Position numbers and translations under genes: made by a program
Shown: piece after piece, positions 1 to 6,204 of the stretch
Position numbering within the stretch: the stretch's first letter is position 1
How the letters are laid out: the number at the start of each line of letters is the position of its first letter
Origin: an uncultured Lachnospiraceae bacterium
Lineage (GTDB): Bacteria; Bacillota_A; Clostridia; Lachnospirales; Lachnospiraceae
DNA length: 27,663 bases
Reading direction: 5' to 3'
NCBI GenBank assembly: GCA_910585855.1
Contig: CAJUGZ010000005.1
Coordinates: forward strand, 1 to 27,663
The notes under the pieces: model-generated
What the model saw: the letters and a program-made list of their open reading frames with translations, nothing else
Told to the model about the DNA's origin: nothing
The model's database searches: none

Positions 1-25
1 GGAGCAACCCGCCTCTTGCGTCCGG
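1..25 (+). repeat. 3' end of a family II palindromic element, cut by the window edge
   Basis: The first bases (GGAGCAACCCGCCTCTT, then GCGTCCGG and GGTGAAAG) match the right end of the complete element at 20078-20403 (GGAGCAAACCACCTCT, then GGCGTTCGG, GGTGAAAG). Two arm bases differ from that copy. The rest of the element, including the left arm that should pair with it, lies outside the window. If the family behaves as in the other copies, the unseen left arm should carry the matching changes. Confidence 0.6.
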
Positions 26-121
26 TGAAAGAAAAAAACTAAAATTGCTTTTTCAAGTTTTGAGTGGTATAGTAAAAAACAGTGAATAATCTGTCAATAG
101 AAATGCGGAGGTAAACAAACT

Positions 122-226
122 ATGAAAAAAAATTTAAGAATGATTAATGTTGACCTTGAGGATTCCAATGAACTCCCCATACCGTTCAGAACATACACCC
201 CGGAAATACCTATTCCCAAATGGTAA
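122..226 (+). CDS. small hypothetical protein, 34 aa
   Basis: This short ORF begins with ATG 10 to 12 bases after a clear GGAGG ribosome binding site (TGCGGAGGTAAACAAACT). The product starts MKKNLRMINVDLEDSNE, is rich in Pro, Ile and acidic residues, and has no membrane segment or signal peptide. Its stop TAA lies inside the start region of the next ORF (ATGGTAA), so the two may be translationally coupled, or they may be one gene split by a -1 frameshift near position 220. I do not recognise the family. The good ribosome binding site is the main evidence that it is translated. Confidence 0.45.
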   Translation: MKKNLRMINVDLEDSNELPIPFRTYTPEIPIPKW

Positions 227-417
227 CACTATATGGCGATTCTTTTGAAACACACTCCTATTCAGATCGAATCACATATACCATATATCGCTATCTTATA
301 AACGACTGCGTTTACGAGTTTGGAATACAAGAACATTCCGATTCTATTTACAATATAGATATCTATCTTCCAAATCAAGCCCCTATCTATGATTATGGTG
401 AAGAAATAGTCCATTAA
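220..417 (+). CDS. small hypothetical protein, 65 aa, overlapping the preceding ORF
   Basis: The product is Tyr/Ile/Asp-rich (for example YNIDIYLPNQAPIYDYGEE) and has no recognisable domain. Its ATG overlaps the stop of the 34-aa ORF and it has no ribosome binding site of its own, so it is either coupled to that ORF or is its continuation after a frameshift. Another frame downstream (about 420-500) reads on in similar protein-like sequence (WDTEQQPHYKTYMQSS), which hints that the locus is a decayed larger gene. The only plus-strand genes I support in this window are these two. Confidence 0.35.
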   Translation: MVTLYGDSFETHSYSDRITYTIYRYLINDCVYEFGIQEHSDSIYNIDIYLPNQAPIYDYGEEIVH

Positions 418-475
418 TCATTAACATATGGGATACCGAACAACAACCTCATTATAAAACCTACATGCAATCCTC

Positions 476-496
476 CCGGCTGGTACAAACAGCCGG
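476..496. repeat. short GC-rich hairpin
   Basis: CCGGCTG (476-482) and CAGCCGG (490-496) form a perfect 7-bp stem with a 7-base loop, directly before and partly overlapping the left arm of family I element A. No T-run follows, so it is not a standard intrinsic terminator. Confidence 0.4.
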
Positions 497-639
497 AAGC
501 CGAAGAGAGGTCTGCGCAGGGTCATCATTTCCCGTTGGCACTTAGGCACGGTATTGCTGTGTTTTCGTGCCTTATGTGTCCGCCATGAAAATAAGAAATG
601 CTAAGCCCGAAGCGGACTTCTCTTCGGCTTCCGACGTCC
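494..639 (+). repeat. family I hairpin element, copy A
   Basis: The terminal arms CGGAAGCCGAAGAGA (494-508) and its exact complement (619-633) flank the family core: GGGTCATCATTTCCCG, then GGCACTTAGGCACG, an apical hairpin AGGCACG/CGTGCCT with a 15-base loop, then GTGTCCG and GAAATGCTAAGC. The copy ends in GACGTCC 8 bases before the PAP2 gene stop codon (TAG, complement of 647-649). It is the most divergent copy: the apical loop is 8 bases longer and the CTACGAGG segment of other copies reads CCATGAAAATAAG. Confidence 0.85.
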
Positions 640-646
640 TACCTGC

Positions 647-1300
647 CTACTCCCACTGTTTCTTTAATTCTTCCTGACGTCCCCATCCACGTTCTGTCCG
701 ATATACAAAATAATTCATCACAATCCCAAGCACAATTCCCCCAAACACATCCAAAATCGAATGTTGCTTTAACAATACTGTAGAACAAATAATAGAAAAA
801 CAAAGCACTCCCGAGCCCACTAAAACCCATTTCTGATTTCGCAGCCGTTCACAATTCCGAACTGCCAGATGCACTCCAATCGAATTAAATACATGAATAC
901 TAGGAAATACATTTGTAGAAGTATCAGTAGCGTATAAAATCTCAACCATACGAGTAAATATATTCTCCCGTGCAAATTCTGCAGGTCTTAAATTATGTCC
1001 ATTTGGCCACATCGTACAAATAGCCAAACTAATTGTCATCCCAACAAACAAAAACGTACAAATTTTATAATACTCCTTTTTTGAAGTAAAAAAGAAATAC
1101 AACACCGCTACAGAAACATAAGCAAACCATAAAAAATAAGGAATAATAAAATATTCACAAAAAGGAATCCAATCATCCAAAGGAGAATGTACCAAATGGT
1201 AATTTGTCACATTCCGCTCTAAAAAGGCAAACCAAGGAAGATAAATAAATACATAAAGCAGACACCATGCGTGCCCATATTTCCCTATCCACTTCTTCAT
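647..1300 (-). CDS. PAP2-family membrane phosphatase / phosphotransferase
   Basis: The 217-aa protein is a polytopic membrane protein with about six hydrophobic helices. It has the C-terminal acid phosphatase signature of the PAP2 superfamily: PSIH at residues 133-136, and S173-x5-K178-x-H180-x3-D184 in STVLLKQHSILD. These residues give the active-site His pair on the outer face. In this family the substrates are lipid phosphates such as undecaprenyl pyrophosphate or phosphatidic acid, and the substrate here is not known. A GTG three codons upstream (1309) is in frame, but I chose the ATG at 1300 because GAAGGGTGG lies at the right spacing before it. The gene has its own promoter (1394-1422) and follows the galactofuranose-type glycosyl genes, so a role in envelope glycan or lipid-carrier recycling is plausible but inferred. 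Confidence 0.85.
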   Translation of the reverse strand: MKKWIGKYGHAWCLLYVFIYLPWFAFLERNVTNYHLVHSPLDDWIPFCEYFIIPYFLWFAYVSVAVLYFFFTSKKEYYKICTFLFVGMTISLAICTMWPNGHNLRPAEFARENIFTRMVEILYATDTSTNVFPSIHVFNSIGVHLAVRNCERLRNQKWVLVGSGVLCFSIICSTVLLKQHSILDVFGGIVLGIVMNYFVYRTERGWGRQEELKKQWE

Positions 1301-1321
1301 AAAAACCACCCTTCTTCATCA

Positions 1322-1338
1322 AAAGCACGCTCTGCGTG
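1322..1338 (-). other. leader hairpin before the PAP2 gene
   Basis: Read on the minus strand, GCACGC-AGA-GCGTGC is followed by TTTTG just before the ribosome binding site. It could be a weak terminator for readthrough from the glycosyltransferase operon or a leader hairpin of the PAP2 transcript. The T-run is short. Confidence 0.35.
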
Positions 1339-1393
1339 CCAACCCATATACAGGAATCCTGCCCCCATCCTGCAATTTCTTCGTTACGTGCGG

Positions 1394-1422
1394 ATTATAT
1401 CACAACTGTCTATACAATACAA
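1394..1422 (-). promoter_or_regulatory. sigma-A-type promoter for the PAP2 gene
   Basis: On the minus strand, TTGTAT (1417-1422) and a perfect TATAAT (1394-1399) are separated by exactly 17 bases. Transcription would start near 1387, about 87 bases before the chosen ATG. It shows that the PAP2 gene can be expressed separately from the glf operon upstream. Confidence 0.7.
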
Positions 1423-1460
1423 GATCTAACTGCTTATATAAAGAAAAAATTAAGAAATGT

Positions 1461-2486
1461 TTAATTAAATCCAAAGAATTTCTGTGTAATCTTATATCCC
1501 ATTTCCGAACATTTTCTTCCCCCCCTGCCGGGCAGATTCATAGTTCTTCCCAATACCCCATACCGCAGCTTTCGATAAAGTTTTCGATCCTTTTGTTTTA
1601 AATACAGCCAAAGCTCTTTTTTCTTTGCCAAATCCTCTTTCTCTCCTGCCCGAATCAGCATAATAGAAGACACAGTCATAATAATCTCTAAATATTGTAT
1701 CATATAATGCCGCAGCTTCTCAGAAGTAATCCATTCCTTATCTAACAAATCATACATATCAATCATCAGCTTATTTACCCGAATCTGCTGATCAATCCGA
1801 GAAATCATTACTTTTTCATTGACAGACTGATCCTCTCTTCCGATAAAATAACGATAAAAATTCACATTTAAATAATACAGTGACTTTACATAAGGCAGCG
1901 GCTGATAGACAAAAATATTATCCACATAAAATGTATGTGCCGGAAGTTTTAATCCGCAGTCTTTTAACATCTGTGTCCGATAAATCACCGAATGCATCAA
2001 AATATAATGTCCTCTGGTAAATCCATGAATCTCATCCCAAGTTAAAAACTGTCTTTCTGGAATGGCACGTGTATATTTCATCACTTTTTTTCTTTTTGCC
2101 CCGTCTTTTTCATAGACAAAATTAGAAATCAGCATATCTAACTCCCGTTCCTCTGATACCACAGTTTCCAAAAACGATAAAATTTCAGCATATGCCTTTT
2201 CATTTACCCAGTCATCACTGTCCACCACTTTAAAATACGTTCCAGTTGCATTGGAAAGCCCGGTATTGACAGCCTCTCCATGTCCCCCGTTTTCCTGATG
2301 AATCGTTTTTATTATCGTGGGATATTCTTCAGCCAATCGATCCGCAATCTCTCCTGTACTATCTTTCGATCCATCATCTACAATAATAATTTCCACAGCA
2401 TCCCCGCCTGCCAGCAAAGTCGTTACACAATGTTCCATATATGCTTCCGAGTTATAGCAGGGAACTGTAATTGATAACAATTTCAT
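1461..2486 (-). CDS. family 2 glycosyltransferase
   Basis: The 341-aa protein opens with the GT-A fold signature LLSITVPCYNSEAYM. A nucleotide-binding IIIVDDGSKDSTG follows at residues 33-45, and the metal-binding DxD motif lies in VVDSDDWV (D89/D91). No transmembrane segment is evident; the C terminus is basic. The in-frame ATG at 2522 lies inside glf, while the ATG at 2486 follows AGGAGG by 7 bases and leaves a 10-base gap after glf, so the latter is the start. It is the last gene of the CPBP > glf > GT2 operon. Its likely role is transfer of a sugar to a cell-surface glycan. Since glf supplies UDP-galactofuranose, a galactofuranosyl or neighbouring transferase is a reasonable guess, but the donor cannot be read from the sequence. 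Confidence 0.85.
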   Translation of the reverse strand: MKLLSITVPCYNSEAYMEHCVTTLLAGGDAVEIIIVDDGSKDSTGEIADRLAEEYPTIIKTIHQENGGHGEAVNTGLSNATGTYFKVVDSDDWVNEKAYAEILSFLETVVSEERELDMLISNFVYEKDGAKRKKVMKYTRAIPERQFLTWDEIHGFTRGHYILMHSVIYRTQMLKDCGLKLPAHTFYVDNIFVYQPLPYVKSLYYLNVNFYRYFIGREDQSVNEKVMISRIDQQIRVNKLMIDMYDLLDKEWITSEKLRHYMIQYLEIIMTVSSIMLIRAGEKEDLAKKKELWLYLKQKDRKLYRKLRYGVLGRTMNLPGRGGRKCSEMGYKITQKFFGFN

Positions 2487-2496
2487 AAAGTACCTC

Positions 2497-3645
2497 CTAT
2501 TTTTTGACCAATTCATCAGCAAGTAACAACGCTTTTTCTACAATCGCATCCATATTATAATACTTATATTCTGCCAGTCTGCCTAACAGATAAAAGTTCG
2601 GATATTTTCTTACAAGTGCCCGATATTTTCGATATAATTCTAAATTTTCTTCCTTTAAAATCGCATAATAAGGAATCTGTGTACTGCTGTCTGTATAGGC
2701 ACAGGGATACTCTTTCATAATCGTTGTCCCTGCAATCTCCTGACCAGTCAGCTTCTTAAATTCCGTAATTCTGGTATAATCTTCACTAACCGTATAATTT
2801 ACCACCGCCTTTGGCTGATATTCCTCCTCATTATAATGCTCTAATACAAATCTCAAAGAACGGTAAGGCAGTCTTCCATAACAACAGTGAAAAAACTCAT
2901 CAATCGGTCCGGTATAGATAATTTTCCCCGGATAAGGTTTTCCATATAGATAGTTTTCCCCATTTTCCAGTTTTAAAACATCCCTTGCATCCGTATGAAG
3001 CTGTATATCGATCGTTGGATAAGACAGCATCTCTTTAAACAATTCCTTATAGCCAAGAAGGGGCATCCCCTGATAGTGATCCGAAAAGTAACGGCTGTCC
3101 TCTGAGAGAATCACAGGAACACGCCCTGTCACTTCCGGCGATATTTCCTCCGGTTTTTGTCCCCACTGTTTCATTGTATAACGCAAAAAAATATGTTCAT
3201 AAACATACTCCGCCACCGCCTGCAAATCAGCATCTTCCGCTTCCTTTAACTTTAAAATCGGTACTCTAGTTCCTCTTCCAAACTCCTCAATCAATTTCTT
3301 TTCCAGCTTTTTTGCCATCTCTTCTTCAAATACCATATGTAAGGTATGCAGACTGAACGGCACTGGAATTAACTGCCCGTTTACATTTGCAACCACTTCA
3401 TGGCTATAGTCATACCACTCTGTAAAACGAGATAAATAATCATAAACTCGTTCCGAATCCGTATGAAAAATATGCGGTCCATATTGGTGAATCCATACCC
3501 CATAGCGATCATAGGTATCATAACAGTTTCCGGCAATATGCCCTCTTTTTTCAAGAATCAATACATTTTCCCTGCCACGTTCTGCCAACTCTCTTGCCAT
3601 TACTGCACCGGCAAACCCGCAGCCTACAATCACGGTATGATACAT
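2497..3645 (-). CDS. glf: UDP-galactopyranose mutase
   Basis: This flavoenzyme interconverts UDP-galactopyranose and UDP-galactofuranose, the donor for galactofuranose in surface glycans. The 382-aa length is typical of bacterial Glf. The N terminus is the FAD dinucleotide-binding loop VIVGCGFAGAV with an acidic residue ending the second strand (LILEKR). Family landmarks follow in order: GNCYDTYD, QYGPHIFHT, TMKQWGQ, the substrate-loop region RVPVILSEDSRYFSDHYQG, YRSL, and the C-terminal GRLAEYKYYNMD, which contacts the flavin. The start is well placed after AGGAGG. The gene lies 15 bases after the CPBP protease gene and 10 bases before the glycosyltransferase, so the three are cotranscribed. 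Confidence in the function is high. Confidence 0.96.
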   Translation of the reverse strand: MYHTVIVGCGFAGAVMARELAERGRENVLILEKRGHIAGNCYDTYDRYGVWIHQYGPHIFHTDSERVYDYLSRFTEWYDYSHEVVANVNGQLIPVPFSLHTLHMVFEEEMAKKLEKKLIEEFGRGTRVPILKLKEAEDADLQAVAEYVYEHIFLRYTMKQWGQKPEEISPEVTGRVPVILSEDSRYFSDHYQGMPLLGYKELFKEMLSYPTIDIQLHTDARDVLKLENGENYLYGKPYPGKIIYTGPIDEFFHCCYGRLPYRSLRFVLEHYNEEEYQPKAVVNYTVSEDYTRITEFKKLTGQEIAGTTIMKEYPCAYTDSSTQIPYYAILKEENLELYRKYRALVRKYPNFYLLGRLAEYKYYNMDAIVEKALLLADELVKK

Positions 3646-3660
3646 TCGTTTTCCTCCTGT

Positions 3661-4482
3661 CTATACTGTCCTGTGTATCCGTATTATAGCATAAATCATC
3701 AGTCCTGTTGAAATCACAATCTCTAAAAGCACTCCTATTACCGTCATACGATAAGAAAAGTTCCCTTCCGTACAGACAACCGACAAAAAATTCGCTGAAA
3801 CATGAAATAAAATCGGTGCCCATATCGTCTGGTACTTTTCATATACCCAAGCAAGTAAAATCCCCAATAAAAACGCATAAATCCCCTGTACTACATTCAT
3901 ATGATAAATACCAAAATACAATGCGGATAAAATAATCGCTGCCCTTGCACCAGTCAAAACACGAGTCCTGCGATAAACCAATCCCCGAAACAGCAGTTCC
4001 TCTACAAAAGGTGCAGCAATTACAATCGCAAGAAATTCAATCAAAAGACTTCCACCGTACAAAGCCTCCGCCACCTGCTCAAAACCATCAAAAATTAAAA
4101 TAATTCCACTTAAAGCAATCCAGTCATTCATGCTAATACTTGCTGCCATACCAAGCACCGCCACAAGAATCCACTGCCGTATCAAAATCGGTTTTCTTTC
4201 CCACAGATAACCATTCCTCTCTTCCCTATTCCTATCTGCACAAAACAATAAAAAACAAATCGGAATACTGACAAGCGCAGAAATCATCGTAAGCAGCATG
4301 GCATTTTGATTATAAATCCCTATAATATGATTTTGCAGTTCTTCCTGACTGCTCAGTTCAAAATCAAAGTTTAACCGAACCAACACCAAAATCCCAAGCA
4401 GCTGCACCAAATAACTAATCGCAAAATACAGCAGCGGCGGATAAAATATCCTCCATATCTGCCAAATTCGATTCTCCTTCAT
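3661..4482 (-). CDS. CPBP-family intramembrane metalloprotease (CAAX protease/Abi-like)
   Basis: The 273-aa protein has about eight hydrophobic segments and all three conserved motifs of the CPBP (Abi) family: EELLFR (E161, E162, R166), FGIYH (FxxxH, H194), and HVSAN (HxxxN, H227 and N231). These residues form the intramembrane metal site. Family members process prenylated proteins or act in bacteriocin maturation or immunity. No bacteriocin gene is near, so the role here is unknown. It starts after GGAGGG at good spacing and is first in the operon with glf and the glycosyltransferase. That placement suggests an envelope role, which is inference. Confidence 0.9.
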   Translation of the reverse strand: MKENRIWQIWRIFYPPLLYFAISYLVQLLGILVLVRLNFDFELSSQEELQNHIIGIYNQNAMLLTMISALVSIPICFLLFCADRNREERNGYLWERKPILIRQWILVAVLGMAASISMNDWIALSGIILIFDGFEQVAEALYGGSLLIEFLAIVIAAPFVEELLFRGLVYRRTRVLTGARAAIILSALYFGIYHMNVVQGIYAFLLGILLAWVYEKYQTIWAPILFHVSANFLSVVCTEGNFSYRMTVIGVLLEIVISTGLMIYAIIRIHRTV

Positions 4483-4614
4483 ACATCACCCTCCATCACT
4501 TCAATTTTTTCTATTGTAACATAATTTTCCAATTTTACCAGCCTATTTTTTCGAACTATTGCCACTATTTTTTTATTTTATACAATATCAATAAAAAATA
4601 CTGAAATTGAGAGG

Positions 4615-4759
4615 GGGACGCTGAAATGGGAAGGAAGGTCTATTCCGGGTCCGCTTGCGCTTAGCATTTCCTCGTAGCGGACACTAAGACGCTAAAACAC
4701 AGCGTCTAAGTGCCGACGGGAAATGATGACCCTGCATAGACCTTCCTTCCCATTTTAGC
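4615..4759 (-). repeat. family I hairpin element, copy B
   Basis: The arms are AAATGGGAAGGAAGGTCTA (4624-4642) and its perfect complement (4737-4755). They extend through GCT/AGC to 4620 and 4759 with one mismatch. The core matches the other copies, but the apical hairpin is AGACGCT/AGCGTCT instead of AGGCACG/CGTGCCT, so both sides of that inner stem changed together. On the minus strand the element ends with GCGTCCCCCTC. It lies upstream of the CPBP-glf operon. Confidence 0.9.
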
Positions 4760-4915
4760 TGCTTCTACCAGCCAAAAAGTAATCAAGACAATGCCAGCAG
4801 AGAATACTTCATGCTTCCGCTATTTTGCTTCTGCTTTTATCTTAAATCCCCTCTTGGAAATATATGCCGACAATCAACCATTCTCACTATACCGAAAAAT
4901 AATTTAACACACTTT
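4760..4915. other. intergenic gap between family I copies B and E
   Basis: AT-rich sequence with no supported gene. I looked here for the missing left half of copy E and did not find it. No strong promoter or terminator is seen. Confidence 0.4.
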
Positions 4916-4970
4916 AATGCTAAGCAAAAGCGGACTCAGTGTAGACCTCTTTTCGGATTTCGGCGTCCCC
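4916..4970 (+). repeat. family I hairpin element, right half only (copy E)
   Basis: It starts abruptly at AATGCTAAGCAAAAGCGGACTC and contains only the right end of the element: GTAGACCTCTTTTCGGATTTC followed by GCGTCCCC at 4963-4970. The left arm and apical hairpin are absent. The end lies 4 bases from the stop codon of the aldo/keto reductase gene. It is probably a deletion remnant. Confidence 0.75.
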
Positions 4971-4974
4971 AACA

Positions 4975-5967
4975 TTATTCTTTTAATACTGCTTCTATCT
5001 CCTGTAATTCTTCTGCTGTAAATGCCGCTGCCTCTACTATCCGAACATTTTCCTGAATCTGCTCTGCTTTCGATGCCCCTATCAATACAGAAGTCACTTC
5101 TCCATCTCGAAGTACCCAAGAAAGTGCCATCTGTGCCAAAGACTGTCCCCTTTTTGCTGCTATCTGATCCAATTTTTGTATCTTCTTTTCATAATTTTCG
5201 GATATCGCATCTTCTCGTAAAAAACGTCCGTCTGTCCGAATCCGGCTGTCTTTTGGAATCCCGTTTTTATATCTGTCAGTTAAAAGCCCCTGTGCCAAAG
5301 GGCAAAATGCTATCACTCCGATTCCGTGTTCGGCAGCATAATGTTTTAGCCCATCTGTTTCAATTCCTCTTTCAAACATAGAATATTTTCTCTGATTGAT
5401 AAGAAGAGGGGTATTTAACTTCTGCAAAATTGCCTCTGCCTGCATCGTCTGCTCTTTATTATAGTTTGAAATTCCAATATAAAGTGCTTTTCCGCTCCGC
5501 ACAATTTGATCTAATGCCAGCATCGTTTCTTCCATCGGCGTATTTGGATCTGGCTTATGATGATAAAAAATATCTACATAATCTAATCCCATCCGCTTTA
5601 AACTCTGATCCAGACTAGCCATCAAATACTTTCTAGAACCTCCGTTTCCATAAGGTCCTTCCCACATCTCATAACCTGCTTTTGTAGAAATTATCATCTC
5701 ATCCCGATAACGCTTCATTTCGTTTTTTAAAATACGTCCAAAATTCTCTTCCGCACTTCCGGCATAAGGTCCATAATTATTTGCCAAATCAAAATGTGTA
5801 ATCCCCAGATCAAACGCTGTCTGACATAACTTCTGCATATTATCAAAACCTGCATTACTGCCAAAATTATGCCACAGCCCAAAAGAAACCGCCGGAAGCT
5901 TTAAACCACTCTTTCCGCAGCGATTATATTTCATTTCCTGATAACGTGTCTGACTTGCCTGATACAT
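4975..5967 (-). CDS. aldo/keto reductase
   Basis: The 330-aa cytoplasmic NADPH-dependent oxidoreductase has the TIM-barrel AKR tetrad: D60 and Y65 in FDLANNYG, K96 in ISTKAGYE, and H137 in IFYHHKPDP. The C-terminal cofactor region VTSVLIGASKAEQIQEN is present. The layout resembles the YghZ/L-glyceraldehyde 3-phosphate reductase branch (AKR14-like), which reduces small aldehydes such as L-glyceraldehyde 3-phosphate and methylglyoxal. The exact substrate is uncertain. The start follows AGGAGGAGAAAGG closely. It is a single-gene unit with its own candidate promoter (5997-6025) and is bounded on both sides by family I elements. Confidence 0.92.
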   Translation of the reverse strand: MYQASQTRYQEMKYNRCGKSGLKLPAVSFGLWHNFGSNAGFDNMQKLCQTAFDLGITHFDLANNYGPYAGSAEENFGRILKNEMKRYRDEMIISTKAGYEMWEGPYGNGGSRKYLMASLDQSLKRMGLDYVDIFYHHKPDPNTPMEETMLALDQIVRSGKALYIGISNYNKEQTMQAEAILQKLNTPLLINQRKYSMFERGIETDGLKHYAAEHGIGVIAFCPLAQGLLTDRYKNGIPKDSRIRTDGRFLREDAISENYEKKIQKLDQIAAKRGQSLAQMALSWVLRDGEVTSVLIGASKAEQIQENVRIVEAAAFTAEELQEIEAVLKE

Positions 5968-5996
5968 CCTTTCTCCTCCTAATTCTTTTATTTTTT

Positions 5997-6025
5997 GTAT
6001 AAATCTTTAAAATGACTTTCCGCAA
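5997..6025 (-). promoter_or_regulatory. candidate promoter for the aldo/keto reductase gene
   Basis: On the minus strand TTGCGG (6020-6025) and TTATAC (5997-6002) are 17 bases apart. Both boxes are imperfect, but the position, about 30 bases before the ATG, is suitable. Element C begins only 29 bases further upstream. Confidence 0.4.
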
Positions 6026-6053
6026 TCCTTTTATCTTCCGTCTGGGATACACA

Positions 6054-6200
6054 GCACAAATCCAAAGTAGAGTCTGCTAAGGGTCATCATTTCCCGTCGG
6101 CACTTAGGCACGGTATTTTCGTGCCTTACGTGTCCGCTACGAGGAAATGCTAAGCGAAAGCGGGCTCGGTGCAGACCCTACTTTGGATTTGTGCGTCCCC
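6054..6200 (+). repeat. family I hairpin element, copy C
   Basis: The arms GCACAAATCCAAAGTAG (6054-6070) and its exact complement (6178-6194) enclose the standard core with apical hairpin AGGCACG-GTATTTT-CGTGCCT. The element ends GCGTCCCC at 6193-6200, 4 bases from the stop codon of the GH28-like gene. No T-run follows on either strand, so it is not an ordinary intrinsic terminator despite its position. Confidence 0.9.
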
Positions 6201-6204
6201 CTTC

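Noticed and set aside
639..830. Small ORFs antisense or frame-shifted to the main genes
   Set aside because: They overlap well-supported genes, lack ribosome binding sites and show low-complexity or antisense-like composition.
2487..2522. Upstream in-frame ATG for the glycosyltransferase
   Set aside because: It overlaps glf and lacks a ribosome binding site, while ATG at 2486 follows AGGAGG.
494..6200. Diversity-generating retroelement as the source of family I arm variation
   Set aside because: Variation is spread over both arms with complementarity kept and is not adenine-specific. No reverse transcriptase or template repeat pair is present.
6054..6200. Family I elements as ordinary intrinsic terminators
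   Set aside because: Although some copies follow stop codons, no T-run follows the terminal stem on either strand and the core is conserved far beyond what a terminator needs.
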